DNA from: a virus
Direction: 5' to 3' (one strand)
DNA: 31,463 nt
Virus record (IMG/VR): IMGVR_UViG_3300008517_000030
Coordinates: 1-31,463 of that record
In this document: piece after piece, positions 24,065 to 30,021 of the stretch
Layout of the letters: each line of letters starts with the position of its first letter
Position numbering within the stretch: position 1 is the first letter of the stretch
The notes under the pieces: generated by a model
Databases searched by the model: none
What the model saw: only the letters and a program-made list of their open reading frames with translations
Told to the model about the DNA's origin: nothing
Translations under genes and position numbers: made by a program

Positions 24065-24154
24065 CTAATACTTTCTTATCTCATCTCTAATGAGAAGAAT
24101 ATCCACAATAAGACAAAAGGCCGCTACTATAGCTAAACAAACTAAGTCAAACAT
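24065..24154 (-). CDS. 29-residue membrane micro-protein
   Basis: ATG at 24152-24154 overlaps the end of the preceding gene by 8 nt and has GAAGAGAAAG upstream; the frame ends at TAG 24065-24067. The peptide opens MFDLVCLAIVAAFCLIVDIL and ends LIRDEIRKY: one hydrophobic helix, then a basic tail. It has the same plan as the 31- and 50-residue membrane ORFs in this arm. Function unknown. Confidence 0.5.
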   Translation of the reverse strand: MFDLVCLAIVAAFCLIVDILLIRDEIRKY

Positions 24155-24338
24155 CTTTCTCTTCTTCTCTTTTGTTTACATCGAAGTTAGTAGGCTCCTG
24201 TATAGTTGGTCTAATACCTACCTTCTGATTTTCTATTATTACAATATCAAAAAACTCACCGAACATAGGTATAAACTCTCTATAAGTATGTATAATCTTC
24301 TCATAGACGTCTTCGTACTTTGCTTCAGTATAGGTCAT
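24147..24338 (-). CDS. Small acidic hypothetical protein
   Basis: A 63-residue protein starting 10 nt after the stop of the Sak4-like gene, with only weak Shine-Dalgarno likeness, so coupled translation is likely. The sequence is helical and aromatic at first (YTEAKYEDVYEKIIHTYREF), then polar with a charged end (DVNKREEEKDV). No family is recognised. Position suggests an accessory to the recombination/ssDNA-binding pair. Confidence 0.5.
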   Translation of the reverse strand: MTYTEAKYEDVYEKIIHTYREFIPMFGEFFDIVIIENQKVGIRPTIQEPTNFDVNKREEEKDV

Positions 24339-24348
24339 AATAATTCTT

Positions 24349-25164
24349 TTACACCAAAGCTGGCTTATCTTTATAAGGTCTGCCAGCCTTTTTTAATAAT
24401 GCTTTTATGTTAGGTAGCTCACTCTTGTCAAAGACTCTCCTTCCCATTCTTGTCCTAGCTTTATAACCCTCACTGGTTGCAGTCAAAAGAGTATGCTTTG
24501 TGTTAGCTCCTGCACCTTTTACAAGCATAACATATAACTCTCCAAACAATGAAGGTAATTTCCATGTCATCTGTCCGGATACAGCAAACTCAGGGATAAG
24601 TCTCTCAATATCAAAGGCGTCCTTTACTCTCTCCATATAAAGATGGAGAGTCATAACAACTATACAAGGCAGCTTTACTACCTCCCTTAGACAGTTTCTG
24701 GCTAAGTTCTGTTGCAGCTTGTAGTCCTGTATTTCAGGAGCTCCTCCCCTTCGGTAGCCTACAGGCTTGCTCTTAGTTGTGGCTTCTGCTATCACTTTAT
24801 TCATAGCAGCCTCAGCCCAATAAGTTCCACTGTCTATGAATAGTGTTCCTATATGGCTAAAGAAACCATCCCTCTCTAGCTTTGATGTCTCGGAATGCCA
24901 GGAGTCGAAGGCAGTAGGCTTCCTTGGGTCTTCTGCCTCAAACCTTTTGTCAATAAGAATCTTTCCGGACTTAATGAGCTCTCTGTTGATTGAGTCCGTA
25001 CCCTTTGGGTCAAAGCTCTGAATTAGAATGGGACTAGGACAGGTCTCGGCCAGACAAGTCTTTCCCGTTCCAACTTCCCCTGTGATGAGAAAGCTAGGAG
25101 GACCTTTTTCTGACTCTTCCTCATACGCTTTCCTTATCTTCTCTGTCGTCGCCTTTATGTCCAT
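24349..25164 (-). CDS. Sak4-like RecA-fold ATPase (recombination)
   Basis: I take the ATG at 25164 (GGAGG about ten bases upstream) rather than the in-frame start at 25206, giving 271 residues. Walker A is GEVGTGKT at 29-36 and Walker B is IGTLFIDSGTYW with Asp111. A conserved region follows (VKLPCIVVMTLHLYMER) with SGQMTWKLPSLFGELYVM, typical of phage AAA/RecA-like proteins of the Sak4 type. These are thought to help single-strand annealing or strand exchange together with an ssDNA-binding protein, here encoded two genes downstream. The N-terminal EKIRKAYEEESEKG matches repeats in the preceding gene. The first 44 nt overlap that gene in another frame. Confidence 0.75.
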   Translation of the reverse strand: MDIKATTEKIRKAYEEESEKGPPSFLITGEVGTGKTCLAETCPSPILIQSFDPKGTDSINRELIKSGKILIDKRFEAEDPRKPTAFDSWHSETSKLERDGFFSHIGTLFIDSGTYWAEAAMNKVIAEATTKSKPVGYRRGGAPEIQDYKLQQNLARNCLREVVKLPCIVVMTLHLYMERVKDAFDIERLIPEFAVSGQMTWKLPSLFGELYVMLVKGAGANTKHTLLTATSEGYKARTRMGRRVFDKSELPNIKALLKKAGRPYKDKPALV

Positions 25165-25423
25165 CTTTGTTTTCCTCCTTTCCACTCCAGTTTGACTCTT
25201 TCTCATACGCTCTTCTTATCTCTTCCATCCTTTCTAGAGACTCGTTCTTGGACTCTTGCTTTCCACCCCAAGCTCTTTTGAATTCCTGTACTCTATCTAG
25301 GGACTCGTCCTTGAGCTCCTGCTTTAGTTCGTCCCTCTCATTCATAACATCCTCCACCCAGACTAAGGCTATCTTTAAAGCCTCAATGTTGTGTCGAATT
25401 AGTTGAAGTACATTTCTTTCCAT
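25121..25423 (-). CDS. Charged coiled-coil protein with internal repeats
   Basis: A 100-residue protein whose ATG overlaps the stop of the preceding gene (TAATG). It is helical and highly charged, with two copies of a unit (SLDRVQEFKRAWGGKQESKNE, then ESLERMEEIRRAYEKES). A third, related unit starts the next gene (EKIRKAYEEESEKG), so the DNA has been locally duplicated. The C-terminus is a disordered Asp/Lys tail overlapping the Sak4-like gene. No function recognised; coiled-coil pairing with the Sak4-like N-terminus is possible. Confidence 0.55.
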   Translation of the reverse strand: MERNVLQLIRHNIEALKIALVWVEDVMNERDELKQELKDESLDRVQEFKRAWGGKQESKNESLERMEEIRRAYEKESNWSGKEENKDGHKGDDREDKESV

Positions 25424-25929
25424 TACTTCTCCTTCTCTGCAAGTTTTTTCTTGATTGCTTCTATATCTAAAACTGTTTTTGCATCACAAATTGGTCGTCC
25501 CTCAAATCTGACACATTCCATTATCTCCCCCAACGTCAGTGTCGGCTCACGTTGGACAAGGGTAATAAGGTCGTTGATAGCACCAGATTCTTTTATACAC
25601 ATACTATTAACTTCATGGTCTGTAAACACATCTCGGAATTTTTCCAGTTCATTAAAGGCTTGAAGGGCGTTATTCAATATTCGCACGCGGCGAGGACTCT
25701 TAACGGAAATCCAATCTTTTATTCTACTGACTAGTTCGCTTGCTTGTTTTAGTTCTTTACTTGTTATGTTCATTTTCCTCTCCAATCTATCTATATATTT
25801 AACAGCCTCTCTAAAGGTCTCAAAGTGAGGTCTCCCCCTTGAACGACCGTCCTTTAGTATAGAGTAAGGAAATCCCCAAGGTGGGTCTCCATCAATTCTC
25901 ACTATCTCAAAGCCTTTATATACCTTCAT
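25423..25929 (-). CDS. Hypothetical protein, two-part
   Basis: A 168-residue protein with AGAGGATT before ATG. Residues 1-50 (YKGFEIVRIDGDPPWGFPYS, FETFREAVKYIDRLE) look like a small beta-beta-alpha unit seen in short phage proteins. The rest is helical and ends in REPTLTLGEIMECV and KKKLAEKEK. That C-terminal part matches the end of the 90-residue protein two genes upstream, including DNA identity at the 3' end, so the two share a duplicated module. Function unknown. Confidence 0.55.
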   Translation of the reverse strand: MKVYKGFEIVRIDGDPPWGFPYSILKDGRSRGRPHFETFREAVKYIDRLERKMNITSKELKQASELVSRIKDWISVKSPRRVRILNNALQAFNELEKFRDVFTDHEVNSMCIKESGAINDLITLVQREPTLTLGEIMECVRFEGRPICDAKTVLDIEAIKKKLAEKEK

Positions 25930-26139
25930 CTACAATCCTCTATTGTCTGGTAGATTTGATAGAATGACTCTACTATCTCTACTCTCCTTGCAGATGTGAG
26001 ATAAGTCGTCGTCCCCTACATACTCAGTTCTCCCCTTGGAGTCCTTCTTCGTTAGGTATAATTTTATCTCACTCTCATCTAGATTTGGATGTATCTTTTT
26101 TAGGTGTTCTAACTCTTCAATTAGTTCTCTTACTTTCAT
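25930..26139 (-). CDS. Small phage protein of the MKVRELIEELE type
   Basis: A 69-residue protein with GGAGGGG before ATG and an ATGA overlap with the upstream gene. It opens MKVRELIEELEHLKKIHPNL, continues ESEIKLYLTKKD and ends with VILSNLPDNRGL. Short proteins with this opening and a following strand of an alpha/beta mini-domain are very common in phage early regions. Their function is generally unknown. At least two other proteins in this arm (71 and 77 residues) share the same style. Confidence 0.6.
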   Translation of the reverse strand: MKVRELIEELEHLKKIHPNLDESEIKLYLTKKDSKGRTEYVGDDDLSHICKESRDSRVILSNLPDNRGL

Positions 26140-26408
26140 TTCCCCTCCTTCTCTGCAAGTTTTCTGTTGATTGATAATTTAAATAAGTGTAAATGTCTTG
26201 CTATTACTACTGGCTCTATATACCACCTGCATGATTTTTCATGATAGACCATATCCATTCCTCCACTAAACCAGTTATTCGCTACTTCCTCGATCTCCTC
26301 ATACGTCAACATCGGTTCACGCTTGAGTTCTTCTATTTCAAGTTTCAAATTGTAAATAGTCTGCCTTATCTCATTATATTCTTCTGCATTATATCTCCCT
26401 ATGTTCAT
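26136..26408 (-). CDS. Hypothetical protein sharing a C-terminal module with a neighbour
   Basis: A 90-residue protein with AAAGGAAAG before ATG, overlapping the preceding zinc-ribbon ORF through ATGA and the next gene through ATGA. The N-terminus is a helix (YNAEEYNEIRQTIYNLKLEI). The centre REPMLTYEEIEEVANNWFSG and the end INRKLAEKEGK match the C-terminal region of the 168-residue protein at 25423-25929. Function unknown. Confidence 0.55.
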   Translation of the reverse strand: MNIGRYNAEEYNEIRQTIYNLKLEIEELKREPMLTYEEIEEVANNWFSGGMDMVYHEKSCRWYIEPVVIARHLHLFKLSINRKLAEKEGK

Positions 26409-26545
26409 TTCTTTCCTTTCTTTTTCCTAATCTCCAACTTGCCTGACTTACAGAAAGGACATCTTACCTCAGACTGGTGGTGTCTGTACGTAAATATTCT
26501 TGCACAGTGCTTACAACTATACTCTTTAACTTTTAGTTCAAACAT
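26405..26545 (-). CDS. 46-residue zinc-ribbon protein
   Basis: Found in the gap after the nuclease gene. ATG at 26545 has TTTGGAG eight bases upstream, one base after the nuclease stop; the TGA overlaps the next ATG (ATGA). The protein starts MFELKVKEYSCKHCARIFTY and later has RCPFCKSGKLEI and a Lys-rich tail. CxxC at 11-14 and CxxC at 29-32 form a complete four-cysteine zinc ribbon. Zinc ribbons of this size usually contact nucleic acid or a protein partner; coupling to the nuclease suggests an accessory. Two overlaps and a full metal site make it a convincing gene. Confidence 0.7.
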   Translation of the reverse strand: MFELKVKEYSCKHCARIFTYRHHQSEVRCPFCKSGKLEIRKKKGKK

Positions 26546-26546
26546 T

Positions 26547-27563
26547 CTAGTCTCCAAAGCCTAATTCTAACATTTTTATATCTTCTCTCAAAGCATTATA
26601 TATCTCCATAAATGTCTCATCTTCCCCTGCTATGTCAAGGTGTACTACTTTCTTGGCTGTCTCTTCCCTTTCAAGAGGATTCCACCACTCTATCCTGAAA
26701 CCTCTTGGAGGTTCACCTTCGTTAAAGTACTGTAGAGGATTAGCCCAAGCACCACAGAAGTCGTGGTATTCACAGGTCTTATAATAGGAGCAACAGTTGG
26801 TTGGCCTCATAGGAAATGCCATTAGCACTCCATCACTATCTGAGCACTCTCGTAGCCTCTCAAACTCCCAGTCAATCATATCCAGCCAGTAAAGGATAGT
26901 CCACCACCAAGTATTCATAGACTCTGGAGTCTTCCTAACTGGCACTCTCTCAAAGTCTAATCCTTTCTGTCTAAAGAATGTGCCGTCTATCACAACTCCA
27001 TAAATCTTTTCATTGGGGTAGAGCATATGTAAGACGTGAGAATAAGTGCCAATCGACAGGTCTAAGTACCACTGGTCTGCCCAGGCACTGTCCTTTCTCT
27101 TACTCGTCTTATGTTCCCTTGAAAAGATACCCTCTTTACCTCTACAGATGGAGTCCATCTTAAATGCGACCTTACGAGTATCATCTATTCCGACAGTGCC
27201 AGCTACTTCAGTAAATAGAGTCTCATACTGGTCTCCTCTATATCTGGTATAATACTCCACAAGGGCGGGAATGACTATGCCAGGAGTCTTTGCTCCGTAT
27301 AGTTCGTCTGACATCTCATCAAAGTCTTTTCTGTAGATGTCAAGGAAGGCTCTCTCTGCTTTCATTAGAGAGTCTTCATTGAAACCTTCTATCATAGTAA
27401 CTTCCCTAGCAGCATGCCAAGCACTTCCAAAAACTAAGTCCTGTTTAGGTGTATCAGAAGTCCAACCTAGAACATAACGGTAAAAATAGTATCTAGGGCA
27501 CTCCATAAAAGCCTTTATTTTTGAAGAGTCCTGAATAGCCCAAGTAGGATGTGGTTGTATCAT
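26547..27563 (-). CDS. Cas4/RecB-like PD-(D/E)XK nuclease with Fe-S cysteines
   Basis: A 338-residue protein with GAGGGAGAAAG before ATG. KIKAFMECPRYYFYRYVLGW (Cys22) is the typical N-terminal RecB/Cas4 opening. His50 (FGSAWHAAREV), Asp137 (AFKMDSI) and the Glu150-x-Lys152 motif (SREHKTSK) form the nuclease site. C-terminal Cys258, Cys264 and Cys270 (CCSYYKTCEYHDFC), together with Cys22, would bind a 4Fe-4S cluster as in Cas4 and AddB. Not part of a CRISPR locus here. With the Sak4-like ATPase and ssDNA-binding-like protein in the same arm, it fits a phage recombination module that resects ends. Confidence 0.85.
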   Translation of the reverse strand: MIQPHPTWAIQDSSKIKAFMECPRYYFYRYVLGWTSDTPKQDLVFGSAWHAAREVTMIEGFNEDSLMKAERAFLDIYRKDFDEMSDELYGAKTPGIVIPALVEYYTRYRGDQYETLFTEVAGTVGIDDTRKVAFKMDSICRGKEGIFSREHKTSKRKDSAWADQWYLDLSIGTYSHVLHMLYPNEKIYGVVIDGTFFRQKGLDFERVPVRKTPESMNTWWWTILYWLDMIDWEFERLRECSDSDGVLMAFPMRPTNCCSYYKTCEYHDFCGAWANPLQYFNEGEPPRGFRIEWWNPLEREETAKKVVHLDIAGEDETFMEIYNALREDIKMLELGFGD

Positions 27564-27595
27564 TTCTTTCTCCCTCTGAGATTACAAATATATAA

Positions 27596-27688
27596 CTATA
27601 CTTCTATTAAATAGACTAATAGAAACATACTTACTACACAATGAACTGCCGTATAGTGCATGAACGTACGATATATTAATAAGTACAT
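27596..27688 (-). CDS. Possible 30-residue membrane micro-protein
   Basis: An ATG at 27686-27688 opens a frame to TAG 27596-27598, in the 157-nt stretch between the 54-residue ORF and the nuclease gene. The peptide has a basic first half (MYLLIYRTFMHYTAVHC) and a hydrophobic second half (VVSMFLLVYLIEV). No good Shine-Dalgarno sequence is present, only GGAT, so this is a weak candidate. It is recorded because the region is otherwise empty and similar micro-proteins occur nearby. Confidence 0.3.
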   Translation of the reverse strand: MYLLIYRTFMHYTAVHCVVSMFLLVYLIEV

Positions 27689-27720
27689 ATCCGTGAGTAT
27701 ATTTTTGGAGTTGTATTCGT

Positions 27721-27885
27721 TTATTTATCTCCATTTCTCTCCCTCACTTTTCTACTCTTCCTATACTCTTTCTTATCTGGGAGGTTGTTCTTATGCTTAT
27801 GCCAGTGCTCAAAACAGTAACCTTGATTAAATACTCTCCTCTCACATCCTTCTTCTAAGCACCTCAGAACTTTATTTAAAGGCAT
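27721..27885 (-). CDS. 54-residue zinc-finger-like protein
   Basis: ATG at 27885 has AGAGG six bases upstream and the frame stops at TAA 27721-27723. RCLEEGCERRVFNQGYCFEH gives Cys-x4-Cys-x9-Cys-x2-His, a zinc-binding pattern seen in many small phage proteins and in HNH-associated fingers. A basic tail follows (HKHKNNLPDKKEYRKSRK). No HNH catalytic triad follows, so this is a finger without nuclease. It is the first gene after the terminator at 27933-27968. Confidence 0.65.
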   Translation of the reverse strand: MPLNKVLRCLEEGCERRVFNQGYCFEHWHKHKNNLPDKKEYRKSRKVRERNGDK

Positions 27886-27932
27886 AATAACCTCTATTAA
27901 TTATGTGTGAGAATGTACTTGTTAAACTAAGC

Positions 27933-27968
27933 AAAAAAGAGGACTATCACTTTGCTCTGTGATAGTCC
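27933..27968 (-). terminator. Intrinsic terminator
   Basis: On the - strand: perfect 10-bp stem GGACTATCAC/GTGATAGTCC, loop AGAGCAAA, then TCTTTTTTG. It lies 22 nt after the stop of the 138-residue gene and separates it from the zinc-finger ORF and nuclease downstream. This is the clearest terminator in the window. Confidence 0.9.
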
Positions 27969-27990
27969 CCTAATTCTGGGTAGCTGAATG

Positions 27991-28407
27991 CTACGCCTTT
28001 TTCAAGCCTGCAGCCTCGATAATTGCATTGACCTTTGCACGCTTCTCTTCCTCAGTCATAGTGCCTGAAGCGAACTGAGCCTTCAGCGCTGCTATCGGGT
28101 CAGAAACCCTGTGCATCGTAACGCCTGGCTTCCAAGGAGCTAAACGAACTCGGATTGCCGCCTCATCTTCACCTCTGTCAAGTCCTGAACGTATATTCCC
28201 TTGAAGGGAAACTATAGAAGCTGCTACGAAAGCACTGTGAACTGGAGCTTCTCCGAAGAGTTCAACTGACTCTTGGAGGCTAGCTCCAAAATTGTACTCC
28301 ATTGAGGCAGTAAGCACCCTCTGTTTCCCAGTCTTCTCGTCAATGACCTTTTCTTTGGTAGCAGGGTCAACCACTGGCTTTCTGGCTGTTACTAGTGTTG
28401 TAGCCAT
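27991..28407 (-). CDS. Conserved-looking phage protein, probably highly expressed
   Basis: A 138-residue protein with GAGAGGAG before ATG. It opens MATTLVTARKPVVDPATKEK, then MEYNFGASLQESVELFGE, VHSAFVAASIVSLQGNIR, and APWKPGVTMHRVSDPIAALK. The YNFGASLQESVELFGE region is one I associate with an uncharacterised phage protein family; no enzymatic motif. Its DNA is richer in GC-type codons (GCC, CGG, GCG) than neighbouring genes. It is the best-isolated gene of the arm: a structured leader and palindrome copy 6 lie upstream and a strong terminator lies downstream. That arrangement suggests a monocistronic, abundant product. Confidence 0.6.
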   Translation of the reverse strand: MATTLVTARKPVVDPATKEKVIDEKTGKQRVLTASMEYNFGASLQESVELFGEAPVHSAFVAASIVSLQGNIRSGLDRGEDEAAIRVRLAPWKPGVTMHRVSDPIAALKAQFASGTMTEEEKRAKVNAIIEAAGLKKA

Positions 28408-28452
28408 AACGGTCTCCTCTCTTAGTTTGTCCCACTAAATATGTATATAGAG

Positions 28453-28469
28453 TGTTGCATAATGCAACA
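28453..28469 (-). repeat. Palindromic element copy 6
   Basis: TGTTGCATAATGCAACA, perfect, extending to GTGTTGCATAATGCAACAC (28452-28470). It lies 45 nt upstream of the ATG at 28407. The CTCTATAT flank is on the - strand side here, the opposite orientation to the other copies. Confidence 0.85.
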
Positions 28470-28476
28470 CAGTAAT

Positions 28477-28559
28477 TGAGAGGCCGAAGACAGAGAACTT
28501 CAGACCTGCACTTTTAGTACAGTGGAGGTTCTTCGTCAACGGTGGGGGAACGCCTCTCA
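28477..28559 (-). ncRNA. Structured leader RNA, domain A
   Basis: Three helices stack in one long hairpin: TGAGAGGC (28477-28484) with GCCTCTCA (28552-28559), CGAAGA (28485-28490) with TCTTCG (28530-28535), and ACCTGCAC (28504-28511) with GTGGAGGT (28522-28529), which has one mismatch. Two single-sided bulges of 13 and 16 nt remain (28491-28503 and 28536-28551). It lies in the 5' region of the 138-residue gene, before palindrome copy 6. No ORF fits. I do not recognise a riboswitch class. Confidence 0.55.
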
Positions 28560-28569
28560 TATATGTTTA

Positions 28570-28648
28570 GAGACACTCAACTGAGTTTTGTTTGAAAGGG
28601 TGAAAATCAAGAGAAAATCCCCTTTATGTCCAACTAGCTGAGTGCCTC
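28570..28648 (-). ncRNA. Structured leader RNA, domain B
   Basis: A 10-bp stem pairs GAGACACTCA (28570-28579) with TGAGTGCCTC (28639-28648). The single mismatch is A-C on the + strand but a G-U pair in the - strand RNA, so the - strand is favoured. An inner stem pairs AAAGGG (28595-28600) with CCCTTT (28620-28625). It lies just upstream of domain A and after the stop of the 152-residue gene. Confidence 0.5.
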
Positions 28649-28663
28649 ATGAATTAGTCTACT

Positions 28664-29122
28664 TCACATTTTAGGCTTCTTTCCTAGCTCTTCCTTAACT
28701 GTGTCAAGAGTCAACTTCCTTTCTTCATCAACTTCCCTAGCAACTTTCCTAGCAACATCTTTCATAACTTTATCGGCAGAAGCCCCTTTTAAAGTCCTGA
28801 CTCTTGGCAGGTCTATATTGAAATCTGCTTTGAGGGTTTCCCCTTGAAGTTGTTTTATTAAAGCTCTCTTATTTCTCCCACCTCTATCTACCTCAATACC
28901 ACTTTCCCAAAGAAAGTTAATAGCCTCTTCTGCTGATGTGAAGGATTCGGTCATCTCGTTATCTATTAGAATTTGGGCAAAATGCTCTACTATAGTACCA
29001 AGCAGGTCGGACTTTGACCTTATTGGAATGCTGTTCTTGAGATAATAGGAAAGAATTGTAGCAAGTGGAATTATGTCGACTCTTGCTTCTATGCAACTTG
29101 CTCTCACAATCTCCTCTGACAC
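28664..29122 (-). CDS. Hypothetical protein, start uncertain
   Basis: The frame opens at GTG 29122, giving 152 residues, but an AGAGGAG site lies inside it and a second GTG at 29107 follows only three bases after. A perfect extended -10 (TGTTATAAT) at 29123-29131 would start the transcript near 29116, favouring the later start. The protein is helical (EARVDIIPLATILSYYLKNS, SDLLGTIVEHFAQILIDNEM) with basic, helical C-terminal segments (KVMKDVARKVAREVDEERKL). No family is recognised. Followed by the structured leader region. Confidence 0.5.
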   Translation of the reverse strand: MSEEIVRASCIEARVDIIPLATILSYYLKNSIPIRSKSDLLGTIVEHFAQILIDNEMTESFTSAEEAINFLWESGIEVDRGGRNKRALIKQLQGETLKADFNIDLPRVRTLKGASADKVMKDVARKVAREVDEERKLTLDTVKEELGKKPKM

Positions 29123-29131
29123 ATTATAACA
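29123..29131 (-). promoter_or_regulatory. Extended -10 promoter candidate
   Basis: On the - strand TGTTATAAT, a perfect TGnTATAAT extended -10. The -35 region at 17-nt spacing (AAATCT) is poor, which extended -10 promoters tolerate. It would transcribe the 152-residue gene and beyond. Confidence 0.5.
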
Positions 29132-29140
29132 GTAATGAAA

Positions 29141-29209
29141 TAACTAGATTTGATATACTCTCCCCTTACTGAGTAACTAGTCCTTGATATGGTTTTTAAC
29201 TGTTGATAT
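29141..29209 (-). repeat. Three direct repeats of TAACTnnTTGATAT type
   Basis: On the + strand, TAACTAGATTTGATAT (29141-29156), TAACTAGTCCTTGATAT (29174-29190) and TAACTGTTGATAT (29197-29209). All lie in the 158-nt AT-rich non-coding stretch 29123-29280, between two candidate promoter sites. Operator or replication-origin iterons are possible. Confidence 0.55.
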
Positions 29210-29213
29210 ACAC

Positions 29214-29242
29214 AAGGTAATAAATGCACATCCATTTGTCAA
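29214..29242 (-). promoter_or_regulatory. Promoter candidate with consensus -35
   Basis: On the - strand, TTGACA (29242-29237), a 17-nt spacer and TACCTT (29219-29214). The -35 is perfect; the -10 keeps only T, A and the final T. It reads toward the direct repeats. Confidence 0.4.
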
Positions 29243-29280
29243 CAATTTACTTTGCACAAATAAAACCAGTTTGAATTAGT

Positions 29281-29505
29281 TTACACATTCGGGATATTTC
29301 CGGACTTTGGTTCCCAGTTATCTTCTTTAGTGTCGTTCCTCTCATTGGAGAAAGTTATCTCATTTCCGGTTGCTTGACTGAAGATGTGAAAGTTGACTTC
29401 GTGAGCATTCAGTATTTGTCTGAGACTTTCCTCTATACCTTCTACTGCCGCTGATGTTATTGGGTTTTTTATAGTTATTAATAAGACCGCTTGATAGTGT
29501 GTCAT
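29281..29505 (-). CDS. Small alpha/beta hypothetical protein
   Basis: A 74-residue protein with AAGGAGGAATTAG before ATG, a strong ribosome site. It opens with a strand (HYQAVLLITIKNPITSAAVE), a helix (GIEESLRQILNAHEVNFHIF) and a polar C-terminus. The beta-alpha-beta feel resembles a small ferredoxin-like fold, but there are no diagnostic residues. Palindrome copy 7 lies 27 nt upstream of the start. The non-coding regulatory stretch lies after its stop. Confidence 0.55.
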   Translation of the reverse strand: MTHYQAVLLITIKNPITSAAVEGIEESLRQILNAHEVNFHIFSQATGNEITFSNERNDTKEDNWEPKSGNIPNV

Positions 29506-29526
29506 AACTAATTCCTCCTTTAATTA

Positions 29527-29742
29527 TTAGACTGTTGTATTATGCAACACCCTTTTTACTTCTTGGGCTTTGCTTAGTATAACGATATTTTCAAGAACGG
29601 TACTGCCATCACTTGAGATAAGTGGTATAATTTCTAGCTCCAGGAACCTCAGATTTCTTCTTGAAGCAAAGACCACTTTGGTATCTTTACGTACACCTTT
29701 CAGTGCATCTCTTAAATCTCCGACGTTACGGATAGTTTTCAT
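29527..29742 (-). CDS. Small phage protein of the VGDLRDALKGV type
   Basis: A 71-residue protein with TAGGAGGTAAG before ATG. It opens MKTIRNVGDLRDALKGVRKD, followed by a strand TKVVFASRRNLRFLELEIIP. Short early proteins with this start are frequent in phages and share the alpha-beta mini-domain style of the 69- and 77-residue proteins in this arm. The last residues RVLHNTTV are encoded by palindrome copy 7, so the stop lies inside the regulatory element. Confidence 0.6.
   Translation of the reverse strand: MKTIRNVGDLRDALKGVRKDTKVVFASRRNLRFLELEIIPLISSDGSTVLENIVILSKAQEVKRVLHNTTV
29533..29549. repeat. Palindromic element copy 7
   Basis: TGTTGTATTATGCAACA, one change in the left half (TGTTGTAT). 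It overlaps the last codons of the 71-residue gene and ends 27 nt before the start of the 74-residue gene. Confidence 0.8.
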
Positions 29743-29785
29743 AACTTACCTCCTAACCTAATGAATGTTGTAATTATCCGTACTC

Positions 29786-30019
29786 TTACAGCAAGAAGTC
29801 TCGACGGAACTTTTCGTCTGCCTCGACAAGGATACCTACTACATTGTCTTCCTCGAAGGGTGTAGCGTCATCGATTAGGAGATTGATACAATCTTCCTTA
29901 TCAATTTCTACGTTACCACTTTTGTCCTTTTTGAGTCCCCAAGGTAGGAACGGCTGTAGGTCTGCTGAGTCAGGCATTCCTGCTGTTGCCTTTCTAAACT
30001 CTCCTAGTGTTAGTGCCAT
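29786..30019 (-). CDS. Small phage protein of the TLGEFRKATAGMPD type
   Basis: A 77-residue protein with AGAAGGAG before ATG. It opens MALTLGEFRKATAGMPDSAD, continues LQPFLPWGLKKDKSGN and ends with an acidic helix and strand (NVVGILVEADEKFRRDFLL). The LGEFRKATAGMPDSADL start resembles that of many short early phage proteins. Function unknown; two similar neighbours suggest a diversified family. Confidence 0.6.
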   Translation of the reverse strand: MALTLGEFRKATAGMPDSADLQPFLPWGLKKDKSGNVEIDKEDCINLLIDDATPFEEDNVVGILVEADEKFRRDFLL

Positions 30020-30021
30020 AA

